A stretch of 64,000 nt of DNA from RHKX01 sp963784885 (GCA_963784885.1 CAWATA010000004.1:62001-126000), one strand, 5' to 3'; positions 36,152 through 45,188 are shown, counted from the stretch's first letter. Made by a program: numbers and translations. The notes: generated by a model from the sequence alone, not told the origin.

Positions 36152-38049
36152 GTGGTCGGCAATCCCCTGAAACGTCCCGCCGAGTTCACCTTGCGCAGAT
36201 CCTGGAAGACATTCGACCGTCAGGGCCGTTCCTTGCGCGTAACCGCATTCGGGGGTACGTCCTGCCAGGCGCCATGGCACGCGCGGCTCGTACTCTCGCT
36301 CGGTCTTCTGCTGCTGGTGATTCCGGCGAGCGCGAGCGCCGACCGCAGCGTCTACGTGAGCAACAGCGGCCAGAGCGGTAACGGTAGCCTGGCCGCCTTC
36401 AACGGCGACGACGGCGAGCTGAACGACGCTGCCGGGCTCGCCCTTCGCCGCCGGCGAGGATGCCAACGGCGTCGCAGTCAGCCCCGACGCGCGTCACGTC
36501 TATGTCGCCAACACCGGCGATGACACGATCGGGTCTAAGCGATCAAGGCCGACGGCACCCTGAGCGCGCTCGGCACACACCGGCCGGTGGCAACCAGCCG
36601 ACCGGCCTCGGCTTCACCCCCGACGGCAAGTTCCTGCTCGCGACGAACCGCGATTCGACCGAGGCGGCGCCCTCGGTCTCCGTCTTCAGCCGTCGCCGCC
36701 GACGGGGCGCTGACACTCGGTTCCGTCCTCTCCCGTCGCGATCGGGATCAACGATCCGCGCGCGGTCGTGGTTTCCCCGGACGGCCGCTTCGTCTACGTC
36801 ACCGGACGCCGAGGACCGATCGGGCCGCCGGCGAGCAACGCCGACACGGCGATCGCGGCACTGACGATCTCACCCGACGGCAGCCTGCACACGATCACCG
36901 GCACGCCCCTCTACATCCCCGCGCAGGTCAACAGCTTCGGCGCCTCGATCACGCCGGACGGCAAGTTCATGTACGTCGCCCAGTCGAACGGCGACAAGAT
37001 CCACGGCTTCGTCCTCAACCCGACGACCGGCGCCCCGACGGTGATGGCCGGCTCCCCGTTCCAGGCTGCCGGCGACACCCCGAGCGAGCTGGCGGTTGAG
37101 CCCGACGGCGATCAGCTGTGGGTGAGCGAGGTGTTCGGCAAGTCGGTCGAGGGGTTTTCGATCGATCCCGACGACGGGTCTCTGACCCAGAACGTCGATC
37201 CGGTGATCCTGTCCGGACAGGCTCGCGGAATCGCGGTCAGCCCCGACGCTGCGTTTCTCTACGACTCGCTCCTCGCCGATCCCGGCGCCGTCGCGGGATT
37301 CTCGGTTGACGCCACGTCTCTGCAGCCTCTCGCGGGTTCGCCGTTTCCGACCGGTGGCGCCTTCCCGAACTTCTTCAGCGTCGGGGTGACCCCGACCCAG
37401 ACGCCCGACCCCGCCTTCAAAGCAGCCGGAGGCAAGGCGGACGAACCACTGCCGTTCAACGCCTCCGAGACAACCGTGGCAGGCGGCTTTCCGACCCGTT
37501 TCGACTGGGACTTCGGCGACGGCTTCTCGCTCGGCAACGGTGGACCGAAGCCCACCCATGTCTATCTCGATGACGGGACCTACAAGGTCAAGCTGACTGT
37601 CCGCAACGACTGCGCTCTCGACGCCCAATTCACCGACGGCGTCGCCTCGGTCGGCAGCGCCGTCTACTGCAACGGCCCCCCGACCGCCACCGTCGCTCAC
37701 AAGGTGACGGTCGACTCCAAGGTCGACGGCAAGCTGCGCGCTAAGCGCAAGCAGAAGCAGAAGGACGGCAAGGTCGCCGTCAAAGCCAAGGTCAAGGCCG
37801 GCGAGCGACTGACGGCCAAGCTGAAGGGGAAGGTCATTCAGGGTGGCAGGTCGTTCGCCCTGAAGGGGAAGACGAAGAATGTCGGCGCCGGCAAAACCAA
37901 GAAGCTGAAGCTGAAGCTGAGCAGGGGCAAGGCGAAGAAGCTGCGCGCCCGAGCAAGAAAGCGAAGGCGACGCTCAGGGCAGGCTCACCGACGAGTTCGG
38001 CAACACCGCTAAGACCAAGCTGAAGGTGAAGCTGCCCGCGGCGGGATAG
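36152..38049 (+). pseudogene. Secreted beta-propeller/PKD protein gene broken by several frameshifts
   Basis: Pieces of one protein lie in order but in changing frames. A signal peptide (LVLSLGLLLLVIPASASA) and first blade VYVSNSG end near 36430. GSPFAAGEDANGVAVSPDAR with VYVANTGDD is in the next frame up to about 36535, PTGLGFTPDGKFLLATNRDS in another to about 36690, then AVAADGALTLGSVLS. The longest frame, 36768-38012, holds four more blades (VSPDGRFVYVTG, ITPDGKFMYVAQ), a PKD domain (FDWDFGDGFSLGNGG) and a Lys-rich tail. A final shift near 37950-38000 restores LTDEFGNTAKTKLKVKLPAAG to the stop at 38049. At least five single-base shifts are needed. Confidence 0.75.
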
Positions 38050-38085
38050 AGCGCCATTCGTCGCCGGCTTTGGGTCCGCGAGACC

Positions 38086-38630
38086 TCAGTCGAGCGGGGC
38101 GCCGTTCGGGCCGACGACTTGCCAGAGGCCCCCGAATCCGAAGACGTTGTGGCAGCGGACCTCGCCGCGCCCCTCGTGGGCGTAGTAGTAGAGCGGCTGC
38201 CCGTCGTAGGTCACCTGGCGGGTGCCGTTGCGTCGCTTCGTGGTCCCGAGGAGGGCCGCCTTGACCTTGCCTCCGGCAGTCGGCCGGCCCTTGGTCAGGA
38301 CCGGGGGCCAGGCTTTCGCGCAGGCTCCGTAGCACCTGCTCTTCTTGCCGGTCTCCTTGTCGAAGGCGTAGATCGCCTGCTTCTTGCGGTTGTAGAGCAT
38401 CGTCCCGAACTGCGATCCGCCGGACTTGACCCGGGTCCCGCGCTTCGGCTTGCGAGGCGGGCTTCGGGGCCGGTGCATCGGCCTCGACCAACTCGGTGTT
38501 CGACGCCTCGGGCTCAGTGGCGGGCGGCGGCCCCCCGTCTGCCCGAGTTCTCCGTCGAAGAGCCCGATAGGGCCACCAGTCCTCCCGCGACCGCGAGCCG
38601 CCAGGCTGCGATCGCCACGATCCACTTCAT
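38086..38630 (-). pseudogene. Secreted-repeat lipoprotein gene (PF03640-like) with two frameshifts
   Basis: The C-terminal 125 codons, in one frame to the stop at 38086, encode the secreted-repeat domain: IYAFDKETGKKSRCYGACAKAWPPVL, then LLGTTKR, QVTYDGQPLYYY and FGGLWQVVGP. Upstream, TEPEASNTELVEADAPAPKPASQ lies in a second frame, and a start plus signal-like segment (ATG at 38630, MKWIVAIAAWRLAVAGGLVAL) in a third. A run of six C (six G on the coding strand) at 38531-38536 lies close to the first shift. The locus is broken in this sequence, either truly or through base-calling error. Confidence 0.65.
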
Positions 38631-38744
38631 CGTCGGGCCCGCTTCCTCTCGCTGTCGACACCGGCCATCCAACACACGCTACGGACGACGCGAGGGATCG
38701 GATCAACGCGTCGCGACTCCCGCCGCCGACGGACGAGCTCTCGC

Positions 38745-39611
38745 CTAGGTCGCCTCCGCCGCCCGTACCGGCGCCGGCGTCAGCGCCGCCGCTCCGATCA
38801 CCAGCACGAAGGCGAGGATCCGCGCGGTGAAGCCGAGCGCGTCCTCCGGCACCGGGTCGCCGAAAACCACGGGCCCCGAGAGGATCGTCAGCGCGTTGGC
38901 GGCGACCGTCGTCATCGCGATCACCGGCACCGCCTTGCCGATCTGCAGGCTCTTGGCGGAGACGGTGAGGCCGACGAACGAGGCGACGATGATGATCAGA
39001 ACCAGCGGGCTGACGAAGACGGTCACCAGGCTCTCCCCGAAGGTGCCGGTCTGGGCCTTGATGGCGGTGTCGGAGACCGCCCAGAAGAGACCGGCCGAGG
39101 CTCCCAGGGCGACGCCGGCGTGGTTGGTGCGCCAGCCGATCACGCCCGCGGCCACCGCGAGCGTCGCGACCGCGGCGAGGAAGACTGCCAGCGTCGCCGC
39201 CTCGTAGTCGGAGTGGGCGCCGTCGCCGGAGCCGTCGAGGGTCGCGGCGAGGAACGCGAGCCCGAGCGCGGCGAGGGCGACGCCGATCCACTCCCTCCGG
39301 GTCACGTGGTGGGCGAAGAGCCGGTCGGCGACGACGGTGAGGAGCACGAGTCCGCCGGCGATCACCGACTGGACCAGCGAGATCGGGGCGAGGGCGAGGG
39401 CCCCCACGTGAAAGCCCCAGGAGCCGATCGCGATGACGATGCCGAGCACGTACCAGCGGTTCCGGAACAGCGCCAGCGAGGTGCGGACGGGCCGGCTCCA
39501 CTCGACCGGCGGCGAGCCGACCGCTCCCTTGTGCTTGTAGAGGAAGCCGACGACCGCGAAGAAGGCGGTGGCGACCGCCATCAGGAGGCCGATCTGGACG
39601 GAGAGGCTCAT
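38745..39611 (-). CDS. EamA/DMT-type ten-helix permease
   Basis: A 288-residue membrane protein with about nine or ten hydrophobic helices in two repeats. The start MSLSVQIGLLMAVATAFFAVVGFLYKHKGA and the mid-protein GGLVLLTVVADRLFAHHVTRREWIGVALAALGLAFLA match the drug/metabolite transporter superfamily. Similar actinobacterial proteins are uncharacterised; substrate is unknown. It lies downstream of the wax ester synthase gene and a small ORF on the same strand. Confidence 0.78.
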   Translation of the reverse strand: MSLSVQIGLLMAVATAFFAVVGFLYKHKGAVGSPPVEWSRPVRTSLALFRNRWYVLGIVIAIGSWGFHVGALALAPISLVQSVIAGGLVLLTVVADRLFAHHVTRREWIGVALAALGLAFLAATLDGSGDGAHSDYEAATLAVFLAAVATLAVAAGVIGWRTNHAGVALGASAGLFWAVSDTAIKAQTGTFGESLVTVFVSPLVLIIIVASFVGLTVSAKSLQIGKAVPVIAMTTVAANALTILSGPVVFGDPVPEDALGFTARILAFVLVIGAAALTPAPVRAAEAT

Positions 39612-39623
39612 CGCGAAGCGGGC

Positions 39624-39629
39624 AGGCTA
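39624..39629 (-). promoter_or_regulatory. -10-like TAGCCT upstream of the permease gene
   Basis: On the minus strand TAGCCT ends 12 bases before the ATG at 39611, which would leave a leader of about five bases. Confidence 0.35.
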
Positions 39630-39653
39630 GCGGCCCGCCGCGGCCGGATCGGC

Positions 39654-39899
39654 TCAGGCGGGCAGATCGGGCGGCGGCGGCTCGTCGCCGCGCTCGGGGT
39701 CGCCGTCGTCGTCGGGCCTGATCTGAGCGATGTGCCCGGAGTCCGGAAGCATCGCGAGCACCTCGGCGAGGAAGCCGGCCGTCCGCTCGTCCGTTCCGGC
39801 GTTCGCCGCCAGCGCGCGGAGCGCGTCGTGGGTCGCCTTGAGCTGCGCCGGGGTCAGCTCGAGGTGATAACGGAACGGGCTCGGGCCGGGGTCCGTCAC
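39654..39899 (-). CDS. Small hypothetical protein
   Basis: An 81-residue protein beginning MTDPGPSPFRYHLELTPAQLKATHDALRAL, helical in the middle and ending in an Asp/Pro/Glu-rich tail. GTG start six bases after the stop of the wax ester synthase/DGAT gene, so probably cotranscribed. No family recognised. Confidence 0.6.
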   Translation of the reverse strand: MTDPGPSPFRYHLELTPAQLKATHDALRALAANAGTDERTAGFLAEVLAMLPDSGHIAQIRPDDDGDPERGDEPPPPDLPA

Positions 39900-39905
39900 G
39901 CGACC

Positions 39906-41366
39906 TCAGGCGGACGGCGTCGCCGAGCCGGCACCCTTGCGGCGCTTCTGCCGCTGGCGATTGCGCCGCTCCGACTCCTCGGCCGCCTCGAGCAGCTGCT
40001 TGACCTCGGCCTCGATGCCCTCGGCGATCAGGTTGACGTCCTCCATCGCGTCGTAGTCGCCGAGCAGCCCGAAGTCGATCTTGCCGTTGTAGGACATGAT
40101 CGCGATCGCGAGCGCGTGGTTCTCCGGCAGGAACGCGACCGGGAAGATGTCGAGCAGCTCGCGGCCGAGCACGTAGAGCGGAATCTGCGGCCCCGGGACG
40201 TTGGTCACGATCAGGTTGAAGAGCCGGGTCGAGAAGTTGATCCGCGACGCCTGCGCGAGCAGCGTCGGCGGGGCGAAGTCGTTGAACCGCGAAATCACCT
40301 CGGCGCCGAGAGCCTTCTTCGAGGACTTGATGCCGTCCATCGCCTCGCGGACCGTGCGCAGCCGGGCGACGGGGTCCTCGACGTAGACGGGCAGCGGCCC
40401 GCGGACCGCCGCGATCTGGTTGCCGAGCTCGCCGCGCTGGTCCGTGGCCCGGATCGAGACCGGCACCAGTGCGCGGAGCTCGAGGCCCTCGGTGCGGACC
40501 CCGCGGGCGCGCAGCCACCGCCGCAGGGCACCCGCGACCGCGCAGAGGACGACGTCATTGACCGTTCCGCCGAGCTCGGCCTTGATTCGCTTGAACTCGG
40601 CGAGATCCCCACGGACCCAGGTGTAGCGCCGGTGCGGGCCGATCGACGTGTTGAGCGGCAGCTCCGGAGCCGGGTTGGCGAACTCCCAGGCGACCTCGCC
40701 GACGCCCTCGGCGGCCTCCTGGACGCTCCGCGCCGCGGCCTTCGGCGAACTGACCGCCGACGCCACCCGGCGGGCGGCTCCGATCGGCGAGCGTGCGACC
40801 GCGCCGATCCCGCGAGCGGCGAGCTCGGCGCCGGAGGGGCTGGGGCTCGGGATCCACTCATGCTCGGCCTTGATCGGCTCGGGCACCGGCTTGACGTCGA
40901 AGAGGACGGTGGCGATGTCGACCCCCGACACGCCGTCGACGAGGGCGTGATGGGTCTTCGAGATCAGCGCGAATCGGCGCTTGCGCAGGCCCTCGACTAG
41001 CCAGAGCTCCCAGAGCGGCTTGGTCCGGTCGAGTTGCTGGGAGAAGACGCGGGCGGCCATTCGCCTCAGGACCATCTCGTCGCCGGGCGCCGGCAACGCC
41101 GAGTGGCGGACGTGGTAGCCGATGTTGAACTGGGGGTCGTCGACCCAGAACGGGCGGCCGGTCTCGACCGGCGGGACCGCGAGCTTCTGGCGGTAGCGCG
41201 GCACCAGGTGCAGGCGGCTTTCGACGTGGTCGAGCAGGTCCTCGTAGCTCGGCGGCGGCCCCTCGAAGATGGTCACGGCGCCGATGTGCATGTGGCTCGT
41301 CCCGGACTCGTTCGTCAGGAAAGAGGCGTCGATCGCGGTCAGCCGATCCATGTGTCCCTGAGACAT
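39906..41366 (-). CDS. Wax ester synthase/diacylglycerol acyltransferase (WS/DGAT)
   Basis: A 486-residue O-acyltransferase that joins an acyl-CoA to diacylglycerol or a fatty alcohol, giving storage triacylglycerol or wax. The catalytic motif HHALVDG is at residues 139-145. The opening RLTAIDASFL, the middle TVNDVVLCAVAGALRRWL and the late NVPGPQIPLYVLG are family blocks. The C-terminus ends in a basic tail (RRNRQRQKRRKG). The start is the ATG at 41366, 6 bases after the minus-strand TACGTT of a shared promoter; the frame's long upstream continuation is antisense to the RDD and peptidase genes and is not coding. Confidence 0.92.
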   Translation of the reverse strand: MSQGHMDRLTAIDASFLTNESGTSHMHIGAVTIFEGPPPSYEDLLDHVESRLHLVPRYRQKLAVPPVETGRPFWVDDPQFNIGYHVRHSALPAPGDEMVLRRMAARVFSQQLDRTKPLWELWLVEGLRKRRFALISKTHHALVDGVSGVDIATVLFDVKPVPEPIKAEHEWIPSPSPSGAELAARGIGAVARSPIGAARRVASAVSSPKAAARSVQEAAEGVGEVAWEFANPAPELPLNTSIGPHRRYTWVRGDLAEFKRIKAELGGTVNDVVLCAVAGALRRWLRARGVRTEGLELRALVPVSIRATDQRGELGNQIAAVRGPLPVYVEDPVARLRTVREAMDGIKSSKKALGAEVISRFNDFAPPTLLAQASRINFSTRLFNLIVTNVPGPQIPLYVLGRELLDIFPVAFLPENHALAIAIMSYNGKIDFGLLGDYDAMEDVNLIAEGIEAEVKQLLEAAEESERRNRQRQKRRKGAGSATPSA

Positions 41367-41371
41367 GGCCC

Positions 41372-41378
41372 TAACGTA
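41372..41378. promoter_or_regulatory. Palindromic shared -10 element (TAACGTA)
   Basis: Read on the plus strand it gives TAACGT (41372-41377), 7 bases before the ATG at 41385. Read on the minus strand it gives TACGTT (41378-41373), 6 bases before the ATG at 41366. One 7-bp element therefore fits leaderless starts of both divergent genes. Confidence 0.55.
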
Positions 41379-41384
41379 TCGCGC

Positions 41385-42314
41385 ATGTCCGAGCCCCGCC
41401 ACCGCCCGGCCGCGGTCGCGACCGGGGTGATCGCGCTGCTTGCCGCCGCCGCCCTCGCGCTCGGCGGCTGCGGTGAGGATCCGGGACGTGCCCCGCTTCC
41501 GGAGACGCTTGCGAGCGACGGCTTCGACTCCACTCGCGCCTTCTCCGACCTCCGGGCGCAGGTGGCGCTCGGCCCGCGCCCCTCCGGCTCGGCGGCAAAC
41601 CGCAGGCAGACCGCGATGCTCGCGCGCCGGCTGCGCGATGCCGGAGTGCGTCGGGTCCGCGTCCAGCGGCCGCTCCGGAACGTCGTCGGCATGATCCCGG
41701 GCCGCGGCGACGGCTACGTCGTCCTCGGAGCCCATCACGACACCCTCGACGGGGTCCCGGGCTTCGTCGGAGCGAACGACGGCGCCTCCGGGGTCGCCGT
41801 CGTCCTCGAGCTGGCGCGCTCGCTGCCGAGCCGGATGCCGGGACCGGGGATGGCGATCGCCCTGTTCGACGGCGAGGAGGCGCGGCCCGGCCGTGACTTC
41901 GGCGACGACGGGCTCCGCGGCAGCCGCCAGTACCTCGGCTACGCGCGCACCGCCGCGCAGGGGAGCCCGCCGATCGACCGGATCGAGGCGATGGTCCTGT
42001 TCGACATGGTCGGCGACTGCGACCTCTCGGTCCCGCGAGAGGCACATTCCGACGAGGATCTGTTCTCGCGGTTCGCCGCCGCCGATCCCGACCTCTTCGA
42101 AGGGACCGCCGCTGGGATCGAGGACGACCACACGCCGTTTCTCGAAGCCGGGATCCCGGCGGTCGACCTGATCGACTTCGAGTTCGGACCGGGCGCCGTC
42201 CCCGGCGACTACTGGCACACCGCCGAGGACGACCTCGGCAAGGTCTGCCCGGAGAGCCTCGACCGCATCGGCGAGGCCGCCCTCGAGGCGCTCCCCCGCA
42301 TCGGTGCCGGGTAG
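41385..42314 (+). CDS. Lipoprotein M28-family zinc peptidase
   Basis: A 309-residue exported peptidase. The signal ends in the lipobox LALGGC (Cys near 27). The zinc ligands of the M28 fold are visible: H and D in AHHDTLDG, D in GANDGASG, the catalytic EE in DGEEA, a later D and the H in YWHTAEDD. Members are aminopeptidases or glutaminyl-peptide cyclotransferases; the WHTAEDD pattern is close to the cyclotransferase-like group, but activity is not certain. Confidence 0.87.
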   Translation: MSEPRHRPAAVATGVIALLAAAALALGGCGEDPGRAPLPETLASDGFDSTRAFSDLRAQVALGPRPSGSAANRRQTAMLARRLRDAGVRRVRVQRPLRNVVGMIPGRGDGYVVLGAHHDTLDGVPGFVGANDGASGVAVVLELARSLPSRMPGPGMAIALFDGEEARPGRDFGDDGLRGSRQYLGYARTAAQGSPPIDRIEAMVLFDMVGDCDLSVPREAHSDEDLFSRFAAADPDLFEGTAAGIEDDHTPFLEAGIPAVDLIDFEFGPGAVPGDYWHTAEDDLGKVCPESLDRIGEAALEALPRIGAG

Positions 42315-42322
42315 TTCCGGAG

Positions 42323-42328
42323 TAGCCT
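42323..42328 (+). promoter_or_regulatory. -10-like TAGCCT, near-leaderless spacing
   Basis: TAGCCT ends 10 bases before the GTG at 42339. Confidence 0.4.
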
Positions 42329-42338
42329 GTCGTTCGCA

Positions 42339-43316
42339 GTGGCGGAGCAAGACTCGAACGGCCGATCGCGGCCTGAAGTGCCGATCGGCGGCCGCCTGCT
42401 CGAGGGTGGAGCCCGGGGCGTGGGCCGGCTCGCCGGCGCGACCGGGATCGACCGGACGGTCGAGGTCGCGGTCGAGGAGGCGATCGTCCGGGCGCTCGAG
42501 AGCGCGGCGGTCGAACGCGCCATCGCCCGCGTGATCGACGACGGCCGCCTCGCCGATGCCGTCGAGGCGTCGATCGATCAGGAGCGGCTCGAGGAGACGA
42601 TCCGGCGGGCGATCGACAGCGAGGTCGCCGACCGCGTCTGGGAGGACATCCTCGCCAGCGACAAGGCACAGATGCTCGTCGAGCGGATCGCCGAGGCGCC
42701 CGAGGTCCGGGTGGCGCTCGCATCGCAGGGGGTCGGGCTGATCGCCGACCTCGGTCGCCAGGTCTCGCGAGCGGCGGGCGCCGTCGACGACTTCCTCGAG
42801 CGTGTCGTCAGAAGGATCTTCCGGAGGCCGCAGCGCACCGAGCCGACCGAGCACGTGGGGCTCGCAGGCCGCGGCGTCGCGCTCGCGGCCGACGCCGGGA
42901 TCCTCGCGGCCGGATTCGCGCTCTTCACCGCGATGCTCTCCGGCGTCGCGCAGCTGATCACGGACGAGAAGATCCCGGCCTGGCTGGCGGCGCTGCTCTC
43001 GCTCGCCGGGTTCGTCACCGTCGCGATCTACTTCGTCGGCTTCTGGGCCTTCGAGGGCCAGACGCCGGGGATGCGATTCGCCGGGATCCAGCTCGAGCAC
43101 GACGGGCACCCGGAGATCGGCGTCAGGCGGGCATTCCGGCGGCTCTGGTCGACGGTCCTGGCGATCATCCCGTTCGGCCTCGGCCTGGTGCCGATCCTGT
43201 TCCGCGACAACCGGACCGGATTCCCCGACCGTGCCTCGGGCACGGTCATGGTCAAGCGCGAGAACCGCGTCCTGGCGCCGTGGTCGGAGAATCTCGTCCC
43301 CGGACGGCCCGGCTGA
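42339..43316 (+). CDS. RDD-family membrane protein with long helical N-domain
   Basis: A 325-residue protein. Residues 1-165 are soluble, helical and charged, with many ALESA/VEEA-type repeats. The RDD domain begins near 170 (LAGRGVALAADAGILAAG), has about three membrane helices and ends with FRDNRTGFPDRASGTVMV, the family's closing motif. RDD proteins are little understood; some act as sodium/proton antiporters. GTG start. The next gene is ispH, with its own promoter-like element. Confidence 0.8.
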   Translation: MAEQDSNGRSRPEVPIGGRLLEGGARGVGRLAGATGIDRTVEVAVEEAIVRALESAAVERAIARVIDDGRLADAVEASIDQERLEETIRRAIDSEVADRVWEDILASDKAQMLVERIAEAPEVRVALASQGVGLIADLGRQVSRAAGAVDDFLERVVRRIFRRPQRTEPTEHVGLAGRGVALAADAGILAAGFALFTAMLSGVAQLITDEKIPAWLAALLSLAGFVTVAIYFVGFWAFEGQTPGMRFAGIQLEHDGHPEIGVRRAFRRLWSTVLAIIPFGLGLVPILFRDNRTGFPDRASGTVMVKRENRVLAPWSENLVPGRPG

Positions 43317-43335
43317 GCCGGAGGGCGACCGCCGC

Positions 43336-43341
43336 TACCCT
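43336..43341 (+). promoter_or_regulatory. -10-like TACCCT, leaderless spacing
   Basis: TACCCT ends 8 bases before the ATG at 43350. Confidence 0.5.
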
Positions 43342-43349
43342 TTGCGGCG

Positions 43350-44324
43350 ATGCCCGAGGCCACTCCCAACGCCCCGCGCCGCCTGTTGCTGGCGGCACCC
43401 CGTGGCTACTGCGCCGGCGTCGACCGCGCCGTCCAGACGGTCGAGCACGCCCTCGACCTACACGGAGCGCCCGTCTACGTGCGCAAGGAGATCGTCCACA
43501 ACAAGCACGTGGTCGAGCAGCTCACCGAGCGCGGCGCGATCTTCGTCGACCAGGAGACCGAGGTGCCCGAGGGAGCGCTGGTCGTCTTCAGCGCCCACGG
43601 CGTGTCCCCGGCGGTGCACGCCAACGCCGCGAAGCGGAACCTGCGGACGATCGATGCGACCTGCCCGCTGGTCACCAAGGTTCACGTCGAGGCCCGGAAG
43701 TTCGCCGAGCAGGGATACACGATCGTCATGATCGGCCACGACGGCCACGAGGAGGTCGAGGGGACGACGGGTGAGGCACCCGATTCGATCATTCTCGTCG
43801 AGACGGCCGAAGACGTCGACGGTCTCGAAATCGAGGATCCCGACAAGGTCGCCTTCATCACCCAGACCACGCTCTCGGTTGACGAGACGGCCGGCGTGAT
43901 CGCTCGGCTCCGCGAGCGCTTCCCGAACGTGGCCAGCCCGAAATCGGACGACATCTGTTACGCGACCACAAACCGCCAGCTCGCGGTCAAGCAGCTCGCG
44001 GCCGAGTGTGACCTCGTCCTCGTGATCGGCTCGCGCAACTCGTCGAACTCGAACCGGCTCGTCGATGTCACCCGCGAGCTCGGGACGCCCTCCTACCTGA
44101 TCGACAAGGCCGCCGAGGTCCGCGAGGAGTGGCTCGACGGCGTCGAGACGCTCGGCATCACCTCGGGCGCGAGTGCGCCCGAGGAGCTCGTCACCGAGCT
44201 CGTCGACATGTTCCGCGCCCGCGGGACCGACGAGGTCTCCGAGCTGCGCGCGATCGACGAGGACGTTCGATTCATGCTCCCGAAGCAGATTCGGGTGGAG
44301 CTCGCCGGCGCCGGCACGGCCTAG
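43350..44324 (+). CDS. ispH: 4-hydroxy-3-methylbut-2-enyl diphosphate reductase
   Basis: A 324-residue Fe-S enzyme for the last step of the MEP pathway, giving IPP and DMAPP from HMBPP. The cluster-binding Cys21 (GYCAGV), Cys105 (ATCPLV) and Cys203 (DDICYATTNRQ) are all present, as are EIVHNKHVV with the substrate His and FSAHGV. Length is normal for the family. Single gene unit, converging on the thioredoxin-fold gene. Confidence 0.97.
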   Translation: MPEATPNAPRRLLLAAPRGYCAGVDRAVQTVEHALDLHGAPVYVRKEIVHNKHVVEQLTERGAIFVDQETEVPEGALVVFSAHGVSPAVHANAAKRNLRTIDATCPLVTKVHVEARKFAEQGYTIVMIGHDGHEEVEGTTGEAPDSIILVETAEDVDGLEIEDPDKVAFITQTTLSVDETAGVIARLRERFPNVASPKSDDICYATTNRQLAVKQLAAECDLVLVIGSRNSSNSNRLVDVTRELGTPSYLIDKAAEVREEWLDGVETLGITSGASAPEELVTELVDMFRARGTDEVSELRAIDEDVRFMLPKQIRVELAGAGTA

Positions 44325-44329
44325 ACGGC

Positions 44330-45142
44330 TCAGCGCTCGGGGCCGGGGGCGAAGGCGAGCGACCAGACCCTGACGTCGCCGTCGAAGTCGAGGCGGACCT
44401 CGTGCATTCCGTGCTCGGGATGACCGCTGAGCTCGTAGAGGCCGGGGCCGTCGAGGGTGATCGATCCGGTCGGATCGCCGTCGACGGCGAGATCGACGGT
44501 GCCGACGCCGTCGAGGGCGGCCCAGGCGCCCGCCCCGGCGTACTCGACCTCGAGCGGCTCGCCGGGATCCGAGGGCGTCCACGGGACGTCGTGCGCGCCG
44601 CCGGGAAAGACCTCGTCGCTCGGCTTTCCGACGCGAGGCTGGCGACCGGCCGGGGGCGGGCCGAGGATCGGCTCCGGCAGGGCGTGGTCGCCGGCCAGCT
44701 CGGCGCGGACGGCGTCCTCGGTCTCGTGATACGCGCCCTCGCCGAAATGGGCGTAGCGGAGGGTCCCGCCCTGACCCCAGAGGAAGGTCGATGGCCATCC
44801 CCGGCAGCCGTAGGCGTGCCAGATCCGATGTTCGTTGTCGTTGCCGACCGGGAAGTCGACGTCGAGGCGACCGAGCCCGGCCTCGAGAGCCTCGTCGGAG
44901 GCGGCGAGATCCGAGCGCGGCGAATGGACGCCGAGAACCGACAGGCCGTTCTCCGCGTACGTGCCGGCGAGCGCCGAGACGAACGGCAGGGTCCTGATGC
45001 CGCTGAGCTCGCCGAGCTCGAAGAAGTGCACCAGCAGGGCGGACCGGGCGGTGATGCGCTCGCTGACGGGGGTTTCGGTGCCGATCCAGGTCGTGCCGGG
45101 AGGGAACGGCGGGATGGCGATGTCGTCGCGTTCGGGGCGCAC
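44330..45142 (-). CDS. Thioredoxin-fold protein lacking the CxxC motif
   Basis: A 270-residue protein similar to the TlpA/DipZ C-terminal type of thioredoxin domain. LLVHFFELGELSGIRTLPFV corresponds to the usual W-x-x-x-C-x-x-C-x-x-x-x-P segment, but both catalytic cysteines are replaced. The cis-Pro region RGWPSTFLWGQGG and the DFPVGNDNEHRIWHAYG block are kept. A second C-terminal domain of beta strands (EPLEVEYAGAGAWAALDGVG) fits the DipZ-like carbohydrate-binding-like module. Redox catalysis seems lost; a binding role is possible. GTG start. Confidence 0.75.
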   Translation of the reverse strand: MRPERDDIAIPPFPPGTTWIGTETPVSERITARSALLVHFFELGELSGIRTLPFVSALAGTYAENGLSVLGVHSPRSDLAASDEALEAGLGRLDVDFPVGNDNEHRIWHAYGCRGWPSTFLWGQGGTLRYAHFGEGAYHETEDAVRAELAGDHALPEPILGPPPAGRQPRVGKPSDEVFPGGAHDVPWTPSDPGEPLEVEYAGAGAWAALDGVGTVDLAVDGDPTGSITLDGPGLYELSGHPEHGMHEVRLDFDGDVRVWSLAFAPGPER

Positions 45143-45188
45143 GCCGCGAGCATCGCAGAGATCACCCGACCCGGTCGGAGCGCGCGGG

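Noticed and set aside
36028..36381. 117-codon ORF before the beta-propeller remnant
   Set aside because: It overlaps the remnant's signal peptide in another frame and turns into Arg-rich shadow sequence.
41367..43109. N-terminal extension of the WS/DGAT frame to 1067 residues
   Set aside because: The added part is antisense to the M28 and RDD genes, is low complexity, and the family's normal start lies at 41366.
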